Shown here: positions 23,920 through 36,529 of the stretch, in pieces
Numbering within the stretch: the first letter of the stretch is position 1
How the letters are laid out: the number at the start of each line of letters is the position of its first letter
Origin: Streptomyces triticagri
Lineage (GTDB): Bacteria > Actinomycetota > Actinomycetes > Streptomycetales > Streptomycetaceae
Length of the DNA: 64,000 nucleotides
Direction of reading: 5' to 3'
Assembly: GCF_003429565.1 (NCBI RefSeq)
Contig: NZ_QUAK01000005.1
Location: 1-64,000 of the forward strand
Program-made: the position numbers and the translations under genes
The notes under the pieces: generated by a model
Told to the model about the DNA's origin: nothing
Seen by the model: the letters and a program-made list of their open reading frames with translations, nothing else
Database searches by the model: none

Positions 23920-25467
23920 TCACAGATGCTCGACGCCGTCCTCGAGGCGGCTGTCGCGCAGCAGGAACCAGGCGGCGACTGAGGCGGCGAGCAGCACGGC
24001 CGCGCCCACGCCTGCCGCCACCCGCAGTCCGTCCACGAAGGCGCTCTGGGCGGTCCCGAGCAGTTCGGCGGCCTGGGCGGCGGGCAGTGCGCGCGCCGAT
24101 TCCACCGCCCCGCCGAGCGACTCGCGGGCGGCCTCCACGGCCTGGCCCGGAATTCCGTCCGGGGCGCCGAAGTCCCGGTAGATGCCGGTCACGATGGATC
24201 CGAGCAGGGCGATACCGAGCGCCGTGCCGAGTTCGTACGCCGTCTCCGAGACCGCGGATGCCGCGCCCGCCTGCTCCTTGGGCACGCTGGAAAGGATCAC
24301 GTCGGCGGTCACGGTGAAGGCGAAGCCGGCTCCGATGCCGACCACGAGCAGCACCGCGCCGAGCAGCGGATAGCCCGTGGTCCGGCTGAGCATGGTCAGC
24401 ACGGCGAGCGAGAGGCCCACCGCCGCCAGGCCGCCGGCCACCACGAGCCGTACCGAGAAGCGTCGGGCGGCACGGCCGGCGAGCAGACCGGCGGTCACCG
24501 CGCCCACCGCGGCGGGCAGTTCGGCGAGCCCCGCCTCCAGCGGCTGCCGGCCCTGGACCAGCTGCAGGAACTGCGACAGGAAGAAGATCAGGCCGGAGAG
24601 TCCGAGGATGGTCAGGAGGTCGGCGAGCACGGCGCCGGAGAAGCCCTTGTTGCGGAACAGCTGCACATCGAGCAGCGGCGCATCGAGCGCCCGCTGCCGG
24701 CGTACGAACCAGACCAGGGCCAGCACGCCGAGCACCGCGGTCGCCGCGACGTCCCAGCGCATGCCGTGCGCGGCGGCCTCCTTGATCGCGTAGACCACCG
24801 CGACCATGCCGATCAGGGACAGGCCGACGCTGGGCAGATCCCAGGGGCCGGGCGACGGGTTCTTCGACTCGGGCAGCAGCTTGACGCCGACGACCACGAG
24901 GACCGCCATCACGGGCAGGTTGATCAGGAAGACGCTGCCCCACCAGAAGTGCTCAAGCAGGAATCCGCCGACGACCGGGCCGACCGCCGCACCGGCCGAC
25001 GCGGCAGCGCCCCAGATCCCGATGGCGACCGAGCGCTCCCGCGGGTCGTGGAAGATGTTCCGGATCAGCGCGAGCGTGGACGGCATCAGGGTCGCGCCGG
25101 CCACGCCGAGCAGCGCCCGCGCGAGGATCATCAGCTCGGGCGTGGTGGCGTACGCGTTCAGAAGTGACACCGCGCCGAAGGCGGCGGCGCCGGTGAGCAG
25201 CAGCTTCTTGCGCCCGATGCGGTCGCCCAGGCTGCCCATGGAGACCAGGAGTCCGGCGATGACGAACGAGTAGACGTCACCGATCCACAGCAGCTGGGTG
25301 CCCGAGGGCTTCAAGTCCTCGCTGATGTACGGGGTGGCGAGCGCCAGCACGGTCGCGTCCACGGCGACCAGGAGGACGGCGAGCACCAGAACGGCCAGCG
25401 CGATCCAGCGTCCGGGGCGGTGCAGAGCCCCCTCGTCCGCGGTCGTACGCTCCTTGATGCCGGTCAT
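23920..25467 (-). CDS. MFS drug exporter, DHA2 (14-helix) family
   Basis: 515 residues from the ATG at 25467, which overlaps the stop of the TetR gene by 4 bp. Fourteen hydrophobic segments are visible. Motif A is GSLGDRIGRKKLL, and the DHA2 region LDATV-like LLVAVDATVLALATPYISEDL is at helix 1; motif C lies around GAAASAGAAVGPVVGGFLLEHFWW. The family (QacA, SmvA, EmrB) exports cationic or hydrophobic toxicants by proton antiport. Its regulator and operator lie immediately upstream. The substrate is unknown. Confidence 0.92.
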   Translation of the reverse strand: MTGIKERTTADEGALHRPGRWIALAVLVLAVLLVAVDATVLALATPYISEDLKPSGTQLLWIGDVYSFVIAGLLVSMGSLGDRIGRKKLLLTGAAAFGAVSLLNAYATTPELMILARALLGVAGATLMPSTLALIRNIFHDPRERSVAIGIWGAAASAGAAVGPVVGGFLLEHFWWGSVFLINLPVMAVLVVVGVKLLPESKNPSPGPWDLPSVGLSLIGMVAVVYAIKEAAAHGMRWDVAATAVLGVLALVWFVRRQRALDAPLLDVQLFRNKGFSGAVLADLLTILGLSGLIFFLSQFLQLVQGRQPLEAGLAELPAAVGAVTAGLLAGRAARRFSVRLVVAGGLAAVGLSLAVLTMLSRTTGYPLLGAVLLVVGIGAGFAFTVTADVILSSVPKEQAGAASAVSETAYELGTALGIALLGSIVTGIYRDFGAPDGIPGQAVEAARESLGGAVESARALPAAQAAELLGTAQSAFVDGLRVAAGVGAAVLLAASVAAWFLLRDSRLEDGVEHL

Positions 25468-26015
25468 CGCTTCACGCTCCGTCGTGCGCCGCCGAGCAGC
25501 AGCTCGACGATCATGTACTGGAAGTCCTTGGCGGCGAGCCGCCCGTCCTGCACCGACCAGGCGCCCGAACTGATCAGCCCGTACAGGGCGTCGGTGAGCC
25601 AAGCAGGCGTGAGGTCGATCCGGAACTCGCCCGACTCCTGGCCTCGGCGGAACAGCGCCGAGACGCGGTCGTCGATCCGGTCCCAGCCCTCGTTCATGCC
25701 CTCGGCCTCGAAGAGCTGGTTCTCGGTGATCAGGAAGGCGAGTACGCCCGCGACGGGCTCGGCCTCGGCGACCAGCCGGCGCAGCGCGTCGGACGCCTCG
25801 TCCTCGTCCAGCCGGGCGGCGTCCAGCGCCTCCTCGAAGCGCCGCAGGCTCATGTCCTCGATCGCCCGCACCAAGGTGTCGCGCCCGGCGAAGAGACGGT
25901 GCAGGGTGGCCCGGCTGATGCCGGCGGCCCGCGCCACCTCGTCCATCGTCGCGGTGGCCTTCCGGGTGAGGAGGGCGGCCGCGGACTCGAGCACCTGCTC
26001 TCGATCGGTCGTCAT
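25464..26015 (-). CDS. TetR-family repressor of the adjacent MFS exporter
   Basis: 183 residues from the ATG at 26015. The N-terminal helix-turn-helix is TMDEVARAAGISRATLHRLFAGRDTLVRAIE; the rest is an all-helical ligand domain. Its stop overlaps the exporter start (ATGA), and a 20-bp palindrome at 26034-26053 lies 18 bp before its start codon, so autorepression and co-repression of the exporter by the same operator are very likely. The inducer is presumably an exporter substrate. Confidence 0.9.
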   Translation of the reverse strand: MTTDREQVLESAAALLTRKATATMDEVARAAGISRATLHRLFAGRDTLVRAIEDMSLRRFEEALDAARLDEDEASDALRRLVAEAEPVAGVLAFLITENQLFEAEGMNEGWDRIDDRVSALFRRGQESGEFRIDLTPAWLTDALYGLISSGAWSVQDGRLAAKDFQYMIVELLLGGARRSVKR

Positions 26016-26033
26016 GAGACGACCATAACCCGA

Positions 26034-26053
26034 ATGAGACATAGATGTCTCAT
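26034..26053. promoter_or_regulatory. TetR operator
   Basis: Perfect palindrome ATGAGACAT-AG-ATGTCTCAT (9-bp arms, 2-nt centre), the size and symmetry expected of a TetR-family operator. It sits immediately upstream of the regulator/exporter pair and 72 bp from the divergent gene at 26126, so it could affect both directions. Confidence 0.85.
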
Positions 26054-26125
26054 CCAATATGCGGCTAGGGTCGGCCCTGCACACGCGTGGGAACTCCACC
26101 GAAGCGGGGGAAGCGGGAGGCAGCC

Positions 26126-26590
26126 ATGGCGCCGGAGACCTTCACGACGCGTATCGAGCTGGGCGACAAGACCGCCACCGGGTTCCGGGTGCCCGCGGAG
26201 GCCGTCGAAGCGCTCGGCCAGGGCAAGCGCCCACGAGTCCTGGTGACCGTCGGACCCCATACGTACCGCAGCACGGTGGCCGTGTACGGCGGCGAGTACA
26301 TGCTGCCGCTCAGCGCGGTCAATCGCGAGGCCGCCGGCGTCCGGGCCGGCGACACCTGCGAGGTGACCATCGCCCTGGATCTCGCGGAGCGCACCGTCGA
26401 GGTCCCCGAGGACCTCGCCCGGGCCCTGGGGCAGCACCCGGGCGCGACCGAGGCGTTCGCCGCGCTCTCCTACAGCAGACGGCGCGAACGCGCGGAAGCC
26501 GTCACCTCGGCCAAGCGCGCGGACACCCGCGAGCGGCGGATCGCCGGGATCGTCGCCGAACTGACGACGGCCCGGCCACCTCAGCGGTGA
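26126..26590 (+). CDS. DUF1905/YdeI-type protein
   Basis: 154 residues from the ATG at 26126 (GGGAGG 6 nt upstream). The first 95 residues match the DUF1905 beta-barrel (FTTRIELGDKTATGFRVPAEAVEALG...RVLVTVGPHTYRSTVAVYGGEYMLPLS). The remainder (VEVPEDLARALGQHPGATEAFAALSYSRRRERAEAVTSAKRADTRERRIAGIV) is the bacteriocin-protection, YdeI or OmdA-like helical domain. This pairing is common in actinobacteria, with no established enzymatic role. It is divergent from the TetR/MFS pair. Confidence 0.8.
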   Translation: MAPETFTTRIELGDKTATGFRVPAEAVEALGQGKRPRVLVTVGPHTYRSTVAVYGGEYMLPLSAVNREAAGVRAGDTCEVTIALDLAERTVEVPEDLARALGQHPGATEAFAALSYSRRRERAEAVTSAKRADTRERRIAGIVAELTTARPPQR

Positions 26591-26634
26591 CCGGGCCGTT
26601 GCGGCTCAGCGGGTGAACCGTGCCGTCGAGGGGG

Positions 26635-28221
<1,587 letters not shown>

Positions 28222-28755
28222 TCAGCGCGTGTCCTGCGCCAGATGCAGCATGTGGTCGGCGAGCGCCTGGCCGCCGTCCGGCTCCCGGCTGATGAGCATG
28301 AGGGTGTCGTCGCCCGCGATGGTGCCGAGGATGTCGTGCAGCTCGGCCTGATCGATGGCCGAGGCCAGGAACTGCGCAGCCCCCGGCGGCGTACGCAGCA
28401 CCACGAGATTCGCCGAGGCCTCCGCGGAGATCAGCAGCTCAGCGGAGAGGCGCCGCATCCGCTCCTCCTTCGCCGACTCGCCGAGCGGGGCCCGCGGGGT
28501 GCGGAATCCGCCCTCGCTCGGCACCGCGTAGATCAGGTCGCCGTCGTTGTTGCGGATCTTGACCGCGTTGAGTTCGTCCAGGTCGCGCGAGAGCGTGGCC
28601 TGGGTGACGGTCAGGCCGTCGTCGGCGAGCAGCTTCGCCAACTGGCTCTGGGAGCGCACCGCCTGCCGGTTGAGGATGTCCACGATCCGGCGGTGGCGGG
28701 CGGTGCGCGTCTGCGGCACCGCCGGCCCGGCTTGCTCGTTCTCCTGCAGGCTCAT
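28222..28755 (-). CDS. argR: Arginine repressor
   Basis: 177 residues from the ATG at 28755. The N-terminal winged helix carries the family motif [18 protein letters not shown] (SR pair contacting ARG boxes). The C-terminal hexamerisation and arginine-binding domain ends with [17 protein letters not shown], whose GDDT binds L-arginine. It represses arginine biosynthesis when arginine is plentiful. Encoded 19 bp after argD, as last gene of argC-argJ-argB-argD-argR, so it is autoregulated through the argC operator. Confidence 0.95.
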   Translation of the reverse strand: MSLQENEQAGPAVPQTRTARHRRIVDILNRQAVRSQSQLAKLLADDGLTVTQATLSRDLDELNAVKIRNNDGDLIYAVPSEGGFRTPRAPLGESAKEERMRRLSAELLISAEASANLVVLRTPPGAAQFLASAIDQAELHDILGTIAGDDTLMLISREPDGGQALADHMLHLAQDTR

Positions 28756-28774
28756 CGTCGTCCCATTCTCCGGA

Positions 28775-30009
<1,235 letters not shown>

Positions 30010-30013
<4 letters not shown>

Positions 30014-30924
30014 GCGTCCACACCTTTGCTCGTGGGGTCGGCGTCGGGCACGACCATGGTGCCGATGCCTTCGTCGGTGAAGATCTCGAGGAGGATCGAG
30101 TGCTGCACCCGTCCGTCGATCACGCGGGCCGTGTGCACTCCGTTGCGTACGGCGTGCAGGCAGCCCTCCATCTTCGGGACCATGCCGCTCGCCAGCTCCG
30201 GGAGCAGTTTCTCGAGTTCCTTCGCGGTGAGGCGGCTGATCACCTCGTCGCTGTTCGGCCAGTCCTCGTAAAGGCCCTCGACATCGGTGAGGACCATCAG
30301 GGTCTCGGCATCAAGTGCCGCAGCGAGTGCCGCAGCCGCCGTATCAGCATTGACGTTGTAGACATGTCCGTCGTCCTCGGAGCGGGCGATGGAGGAGACG
30401 ACCGGGATACGGCCGTCGGCGAGCAGGGCCTCGATGGCGCCGGTGTCGATGGCAGTGATCTCACCGACCCGGCCGATGTCGACCAACTCTCCCTCGATAC
30501 GCGGCTGGTGCTTGGTCGCGGTGATGGTGTGGGCGTCCTCGCCGGTGAGGCCGACGGCGAGCGGGCCGTGCTCGTTGAGCAGGCCGACCAGCTCGCGCTG
30601 CACCTGGCCGGCGAGCACCATACGGACCACGTCCATGGCCTCGGGCGTGGTGACCCTGAGGCCCGCCTTGAACTCGCTGACCAGGCCGTGCCGGTCGAGC
30701 TGGGCGCTGATCTGCGGCCCACCGCCGTGCACCACGACCGGCTTCAGGCCGGCATGCCTGAGGAAGACGACGTCCTGGGCGAAGGCGGCCTTGAGGTCCT
30801 CGTCGATCATGGCGTTGCCGCCGAACTTGATGACGACCGTCCTGCCGTGGTGCCGGGTCAGCCAGGGCAGTGCCTCGATGAGGGTCTGCGCCTTGGGCAG
30901 TGCGGTGTGCTTACGGGTGCTCAT
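30010..30924 (-). CDS. argB: Acetylglutamate kinase
   Basis: 304 residues from the ATG at 30924, overlapping argJ by 4 bp (ATGA). Amino-acid-kinase motifs are [57 protein letters not shown] and [16 protein letters not shown]. The N-terminal helix (about 1-25, [20 protein letters not shown]) is the type found in arginine-inhibited hexameric kinases, so feedback inhibition by arginine is likely. It phosphorylates N-acetylglutamate, the controlled step of the pathway. Confidence 0.95.
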
Positions 30925-32078
30925 GAGCTGTACGCGCTGTTCTCGTGGACGTAGTCGGCGGTGAGGTCGTTGGCCCAGACGACCACCGGTTCGGTGTCTC
31001 CTGCGGCCAGGTCGGCGGTGATCCTGACCTCACGGAAGCGCATGTCGACGCCGGTGCGGTCCTCGCCGACCGAGCCGTTCTTGCAGACCCACACGTCGTT
31101 GATGGCCACGTTGAGCCGATCCGGGTCGAAGGCGGCGGAGGTGGTGCCGATCGCCGAGAGGACGCGGCCCCAGTTGGGGTCCTCGCCGTGGATCGCGCAC
31201 TTGAGGAGGTTGTTGCGGGCGATGGAGCGGCCCACCTCGACGGCGTCGTCCTCGCTCGCGGCGTTGATCACCTCGATGCGGATGTCCTTGCTCGCCCCTT
31301 CGGCGTCCCCGATCAGCTGACGTGCGAGGTCGGCGCAGACCGTCCGTACCGCCTCGGCGAACTCCTCGTACTCCGGAGCGACTCGGGACGCTCCGGAGGC
31401 GAGGAGCAGCACCGTGTCGTTGGTCGACATGCAGCCGTCGGAGTCGACCCGGTCGAAGGTGGTCCGGGTGGCGTCGCGCAGGGCGCGGTCCAGTGCGGAC
31501 GCGTCCACGTCGGCGTCGGTGGTCAGGACGACGAGCATGGTGGCGAGGCCGGGGGCGAGCATGCCGGCGCCCTTGGCCATGCCTCCGACGGTCCAGCCGT
31601 CGCCGCCGGCCACCGCCGTCTTGTGCACGGTGTCGGTGGTCTTGATCGCGATGGCGGCCTTCTCGCCACCGTGCTCGGACAGGGCCTCGGCCGCCTTCTC
31701 GACGCCCGGCAGGAGCTTGTCCATCGGCAGGAGTTCGCCGATGAGCCCCGTCGACGCGACGGCCACCTCGCCGGCGCTGTGGCCCGGAAGCACCTCGGCG
31801 GTTTTCTCGGCCGTGGCATGGGTGTCCTGGAAGCCCTGCGGGCCCGTACAGGCGTTGGCGCCACCGGAGTTGAGGATCACCGCGGAGATACGACCGCCCT
31901 TGACGACCTGCTCCGACCACAGGACCGGCGCCGCCTTGACGCGGTTGGACGTGAAGACTCCGGCGGCCTCCAGGCGGGGGCCGTTGTTGACCACGAGGGC
32001 CAGGTCCGCGTCCCCGCTCTGCTTGATTCCTGCTGCGATGCCGGAGGCGGTGAAGCCTCCTGCTGCCGTCACGCTCAC
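30921..32078 (-). CDS. argJ: Glutamate N-acetyltransferase/ornithine acetyltransferase
   Basis: 385 residues from a GTG at 32078 with AGGAG upstream. The self-cleavage site is visible in [19 protein letters not shown]: the Thr of ATML becomes the N-terminal nucleophile of the beta chain. Other family features are [13 protein letters not shown] and [22 protein letters not shown]. It moves the acetyl group from acetylornithine to glutamate, making the pathway cyclic; whether it also uses acetyl-CoA cannot be told. It is preceded by a 73-bp gap after argC and followed by argB with a 4-bp overlap. Confidence 0.95.
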   Translation of the reverse strand: MSVTAAGGFTASGIAAGIKQSGDADLALVVNNGPRLEAAGVFTSNRVKAAPVLWSEQVVKGGRISAVILNSGGANACTGPQGFQDTHATAEKTAEVLPGHSAGEVAVASTGLIGELLPMDKLLPGVEKAAEALSEHGGEKAAIAIKTTDTVHKTAVAGGDGWTVGGMAKGAGMLAPGLATMLVVLTTDADVDASALDRALRDATRTTFDRVDSDGCMSTNDTVLLLASGASRVAPEYEEFAEAVRTVCADLARQLIGDAEGASKDIRIEVINAASEDDAVEVGRSIARNNLLKCAIHGEDPNWGRVLSAIGTTSAAFDPDRLNVAINDVWVCKNGSVGEDRTGVDMRFREVRITADLAAGDTEPVVVWANDLTADYVHENSAYSS

Positions 32079-32151
32079 TGTGTCTCCTCGTTCACTTCCG
32101 CGTTCGCTCCGGCGTACCGCGCCGGGGTGGTGCTCGGGTGGCCGGGGGCGT

Positions 32152-33233
<1,082 letters not shown>

Positions 33234-33240
33234 CGCGACG

Positions 33241-33493
33241 CCGGGACAGCCGTTCGCCCTCGTGTGGCTGTGAGCTACTGCAACAAGTCGATCATGCTCG
33301 GTCGTGGACCAGGCCAGGCGTTGAGCTGCGGGTCGCTGTCCAAGTGGTGCGTCGTCGTCTCGGCGATGAGTTCCGCGAGCCCGCGGAGTCTGAACCGTAG
33401 GCCGGCGTATCCCGCCAGGCGGTCGTCGAGGTCGACCCGATCACCCACCTGGCGACCGTGGTACGCGGCCTGGGGACACGGCAAGGAGAGACG
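33241..33493. other. Intergenic region with no assigned gene
   Basis: 253 bp between the argC promoter and the VOC gene. The reading frame just ahead of the VOC start encodes VVEVDPITHLATVVRGLG in natural-looking codons but is closed by a TAG about 20 codons upstream, and reads in other frames give nothing recognisable. It may hold a decayed gene end. No promoter was identified. Confidence 0.35.
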
Positions 33494-34261
33494 ATGAGCG
33501 AGCTGACCACCAAGCAGCCGGCCGGCACACCGACCTGGATCGACCTTGGCATCCCGGATCTCGACCGCGCAATGGCCTTCTACGGCGCGTTGTTCGGTTG
33601 GGAGTTCGATGTGGGACCGGCGGAGTTCGGCCACTACACCCAGTGCTTGCTACGGGGCAGACCCGTCGCCGCCATCAGGCCGAACCCCGATCCCGACGCC
33701 ACGGAATTCTGGTGGAACGTCTACTTCGCGACGGATGACTGTGACGCCGCGGCCGCCCGAGCGCGGGACGCGGGCGGCTCGATCATCACCGGTCCGATGG
33801 ACGTGCTGGACCAGGGCCGGACGGCGATCATCAGGGACCCCACCGGTGCACAGTGTGGACTGTGGCAGGCCGGTACCCACATCGGCTGCCAGATCGTCAA
33901 CGAGCCGAACGCCCTGCTCCGCAACGACCTGGTCACCGCGGAACCCGGGCCCGCACGCGACTTCTACGTCGCGGTCTTCGGCTACACGTTGGATGCCAAC
34001 CCGGACATGCCCGAGCTCGACTTCACGTTCCTGCGCAGACCGGATGGCCACGAGATCGGCGGCATCGCCGGTGACCCAAAGGCCACCAAGTCCCGTTGGG
34101 GGACCTTGTTCCAGGTGGACGACGCCGATGCGGCGGCGCGGCGAGCGGTCGACGCGGGTGGGACCTCGGCCGAGCCCTACGACATGATCTACGGGCGGGT
34201 CGCGAACATCACGGACCCGTTCGGCACGGAGTTCGATGTCGGTGCGGCGACGACGAGCTGA
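33494..34261 (+). CDS. Two-domain VOC/glyoxalase-like protein
   Basis: 255 residues from the ATG at 33494 (AAGGAGAG 5 nt before). Two tandem VOC modules: about 13-125 (TPTWIDLGIPDLDRAMAFYGALFGWEF ... IIRDPTGAQCGLWQ) and about 135-250 (VTAEPGPARDFYVAVFGYTLD ... NITDPFGTEFDVG). Metal-ligand positions are incompletely conserved in the usual H/E pattern, so catalysis is uncertain; Streptomyces has many such proteins annotated as hydroxylases or resistance factors without evidence. It is a paralogue of the protein at 41411-42223 (shared PTWIDL and FTFLRRPDGHEIGGI). Confidence 0.85.
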   Translation: MSELTTKQPAGTPTWIDLGIPDLDRAMAFYGALFGWEFDVGPAEFGHYTQCLLRGRPVAAIRPNPDPDATEFWWNVYFATDDCDAAAARARDAGGSIITGPMDVLDQGRTAIIRDPTGAQCGLWQAGTHIGCQIVNEPNALLRNDLVTAEPGPARDFYVAVFGYTLDANPDMPELDFTFLRRPDGHEIGGIAGDPKATKSRWGTLFQVDDADAAARRAVDAGGTSAEPYDMIYGRVANITDPFGTEFDVGAATTS

Positions 34262-34561
34262 ACCGGCGGTCAGCTGCCCGCCGAAGTGGCGGGAGATCCG
34301 GCACCATCTGGGACTCATCCACGGCACGATCAGCTGCCTGGTGATCCGTAGCCAGCTTCTCGGTGGCCTTCCCGACGCGCAGGAGGACCTCGTCGAGATC
34401 GTGGCCACACCTGCGGGCCCGACGCCGCTCTGCCAACTGAGCGCCGTACTCGGTGAGTCGGGCCAACTCACGCACTCAGTCACACCTCGACCAGTCCGAC
34501 GGCTTCGCGGCTTCACACTGAGCCGATCAGCCGGCAGTCTCGTCCGCCGGCGTCTCCCGGC
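34262..34561. other. Intergenic region, possible gene remnant on minus strand
   Basis: 300 bp. On the minus strand a short open frame reads ARLTEYGAQLAERRRARR and LLRVGKATEKLATDHQAA in plausible codons but lacks a good start and ends inside the VOC gene. I see no domain. It may be the relic of a regulator. The promoter of the next gene follows at 34562. Confidence 0.3.
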
Positions 34562-34584
34562 CTGTCGGTGGCTGCTTCTACTCT
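34562..34584 (+). promoter_or_regulatory. RecA-NDp/PafBC-type promoter, leaderless geometry
   Basis: CTGTCGGTG (34562-34570), 8-nt spacer, TACTCT (34579-34584): eight of nine positions of TTGTCRGTG and a full TANNNT. The -10 ends 6 nt before the ATG at 34591, the same spacing as at the MOSC gene (4402), and no Shine-Dalgarno sequence is present. Confidence 0.55.
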
Positions 34585-34590
34585 TTGCCC

Positions 34591-35166
34591 ATGGGGAACT
34601 ATTTCCAGACTGTCGTCGACCTCGACGCCACGCATGCGGACGCCCACACCCTGGCAGCCGGGGGACTCGACTGGCTGGTCAAGGAGGGGATGGTTCGGGC
34701 CGAGCTCAGCGACTGTGTTCTCGGGGCGCCGTCGGGGCATCCACCCGGTCCCTCCTGGGCCAAGGCGGTCGAGCAGAAGGACTGGGAGCCCGGCGGCGGG
34801 CTCAGGATCGAGACCGACCGCACCGTGTTCAACTGCGGTCAGGGAGAAGCCAGGTTCGCGGTGTGCCCGCACTGTGCCGGGCGGGCGGTCTTCTTCACCG
34901 ACCGGCTGGAGGAGATCGAGGGGGTATGGGAACCCTTCGGTGCAGCCATCAACGACTGGAGCGACACAGGCAGCGCGGCAGTCGTCTGCCCGCTGTGCCG
35001 ACGCTCCGGTGACCTGACCGCGTGGACCTGGTCGGATCACTTCTTCGCCTTCGGGTATCTCGGTTTCGAGTTCTGGGACTGGCCCGACTTCGACCCGGAG
35101 TTCCTCGAAGGTCTCGCCCGCGCGCTCGGGGGTCATCGCACGGTTCTCATGGCGGGCAAACTCTGA
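34591..35166 (+). CDS. Conserved hypothetical protein with two CPxC zinc knuckles
   Basis: 191 residues from the ATG at 34591 (MGNYFQTVVDLDATHADAH). The first half contains LAAGGLDWLVKEGMV and LGAPSGHPPGPSWAKAVEQ. The second half has VCPHCAGRAVF (about 94) and VCPLCRRSGDL (about 134), two Cys pairs that together could bind one zinc, then an aromatic-rich stretch FGYLGFEFWDWPDFDPEF. I recall close relatives across Streptomyces but know no function. The promoter at 34562-34584 suggests a leaderless, possibly DNA-damage-inducible transcript. Confidence 0.75.
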   Translation: MGNYFQTVVDLDATHADAHTLAAGGLDWLVKEGMVRAELSDCVLGAPSGHPPGPSWAKAVEQKDWEPGGGLRIETDRTVFNCGQGEARFAVCPHCAGRAVFFTDRLEEIEGVWEPFGAAINDWSDTGSAAVVCPLCRRSGDLTAWTWSDHFFAFGYLGFEFWDWPDFDPEFLEGLARALGGHRTVLMAGKL

Positions 35167-35243
35167 GGGACTCCGAGCGTTCTCCGATGAGTTTGCGGGC
35201 TCCGGGCGGTCCAAGCTCCTGACACCTCTGAGAGGAAACCGCC

Positions 35244-35849
35244 ATGTCTGAGCTTCTCGTCGACTTCATCACGTCCCTCGACGGCTACGCATCGGGAGAG
35301 GGATGGCCCGGGTTCTGGGGCCTCGAGGGCCCGGAGTACCTCGCATGGCTCGCCGATCAGCCCGAGGCCACGTACCTGATGGGGGCGAACACCTACCGCC
35401 TGATGTCGGGGTTCGCCGCCGGCGAGGTCCCGACCGGTCAGGACGAGTTCAGGCCCGACGAGGAGGCGTCCGTCGACGAGCTCACGCAGGCCTCCAAGGT
35501 GGTGTTCTCCTCCTCGCTCGAGGATCCGCTGACATGGGCCAACGCCACCCTTGTCCACGACGACGCAGTCGAGGCGGTCCGCGCCATGAAGTCGAACGGT
35601 TCGGGGCTGCTCAGCACGATCGGCAGCCTCAGCCTGTGCCGGACCCTGCTGCGAGCCGGGCTCGTCGACCGGTTCCGCGTCGTGATGTTCCCCGTGATCA
35701 CCGGGGCCACGGGTGCAGAACGCATCTACGACGGCTATCCGGACGTCGCCCTCGAGATGACCGAGCACCGTACCTTCGACGGCGGTATCCAACTCGTCGA
35801 GTACAGGCCCCGGGTGCTCGAGCACCCGCCACTCGGCGATCCCGCCTGA
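35244..35849 (+). CDS. Dihydrofolate-reductase/RibD-C-like reductase
   Basis: 201 residues from the ATG at 35244 with GAGAGGAAA upstream. It starts with LVDFITSLDGYASGEGWPGFWG and shows the RibD C-terminal signatures YLMGANTYRLMSGF, KVVFSSSLEDPLTWANATLV, GSLSLCRTLLRAGLVDRFRVVMFPVITG. This NADPH-binding fold is usually a stand-alone reductase of unknown substrate (YwjB/YyaP type), not a true folate enzyme. It is followed 32 bp later by a second member of the same family. Confidence 0.82.
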   Translation: MSELLVDFITSLDGYASGEGWPGFWGLEGPEYLAWLADQPEATYLMGANTYRLMSGFAAGEVPTGQDEFRPDEEASVDELTQASKVVFSSSLEDPLTWANATLVHDDAVEAVRAMKSNGSGLLSTIGSLSLCRTLLRAGLVDRFRVVMFPVITGATGAERIYDGYPDVALEMTEHRTFDGGIQLVEYRPRVLEHPPLGDPA

Positions 35850-35881
35850 CGGTGCCCGCCCGCCGACCGAGGAGGACCCCG

Positions 35882-36445
35882 ATGCGCAGCGTGACCTACT
35901 CCATGACCATGTCGGCCGACGGCTGCATCGTCGCACCGGACGGCTCCTTCGACTGGGCGGCACCCGACGAGGAGGTCTTCCGCCTGGCCACCGACGAGGT
36001 GCGCGGTGCGGGCGTCCATCTCCTCGGCCGGCGGCTGTACGAGACGATGCTGTACTGGGAGACCGCCGAGCAGAATCCGTCGCTCGACTTCTCGACGCGC
36101 GAGTTCGCCGCTCTCTGGCAGGCGCTCCCGAAGGTGGTGTTCTCCACAACGCTGTCGGCGGTGCAGGGCAATGCCCGCCTCGCGACCGGCAGCCTCGCCG
36201 AGGAGATCGAACGGCTCCGCGCCGAACCGGGCACGGGCGACATCGCGATCGGCGGCGCGGCTCTCGCGTCCCAGGCGGCCGCGGCGGGACTGATCGACGA
36301 GTACCGGGCCCGGGTATATCCGATACTGCTCGGCGGCGGTGTCCCGTTCTTCCCTCGCAGCGAGCGCCGGGTGGATCTCGAACTCGTCGAGAACCGCACG
36401 ATCGGCGCAGGGGTCGCCTACGTCCGCTACCGGGTGGCACGCTGA
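35882..36445 (+). CDS. Dihydrofolate-reductase/RibD-C-like reductase (second copy)
   Basis: 187 residues from the ATG at 35882 (GAGGAGGA upstream). Features are YSMTMSADGCIVAPDGSFDW, VHLLGRRLYETMLYWE, KVVFSTTLSAVQGNARL, IAIGGAALASQAAAAGLIDEYRARVYPILLGGG and ending VAYVRYRVAR, typical of the family. It differs enough from the preceding gene to be an old duplicate or independent acquisition. The two probably form one transcript. Substrate unknown. Confidence 0.82.
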   Translation: MRSVTYSMTMSADGCIVAPDGSFDWAAPDEEVFRLATDEVRGAGVHLLGRRLYETMLYWETAEQNPSLDFSTREFAALWQALPKVVFSTTLSAVQGNARLATGSLAEEIERLRAEPGTGDIAIGGAALASQAAAAGLIDEYRARVYPILLGGGVPFFPRSERRVDLELVENRTIGAGVAYVRYRVAR

Positions 36446-36529
36446 CCGGCTCACTCCGGACGCGCTGATGACCGCGGGCACGGCGTCGGGCCTGAGCACC
36501 GACGCCGCGCCCCGCGGCCGGGACGACGC

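Noticed and set aside
34209-34475. Minus-strand ORF of 88 codons
   Set aside because: It ends inside the VOC gene, has no ribosome site and no recognisable domain; at most a relic.
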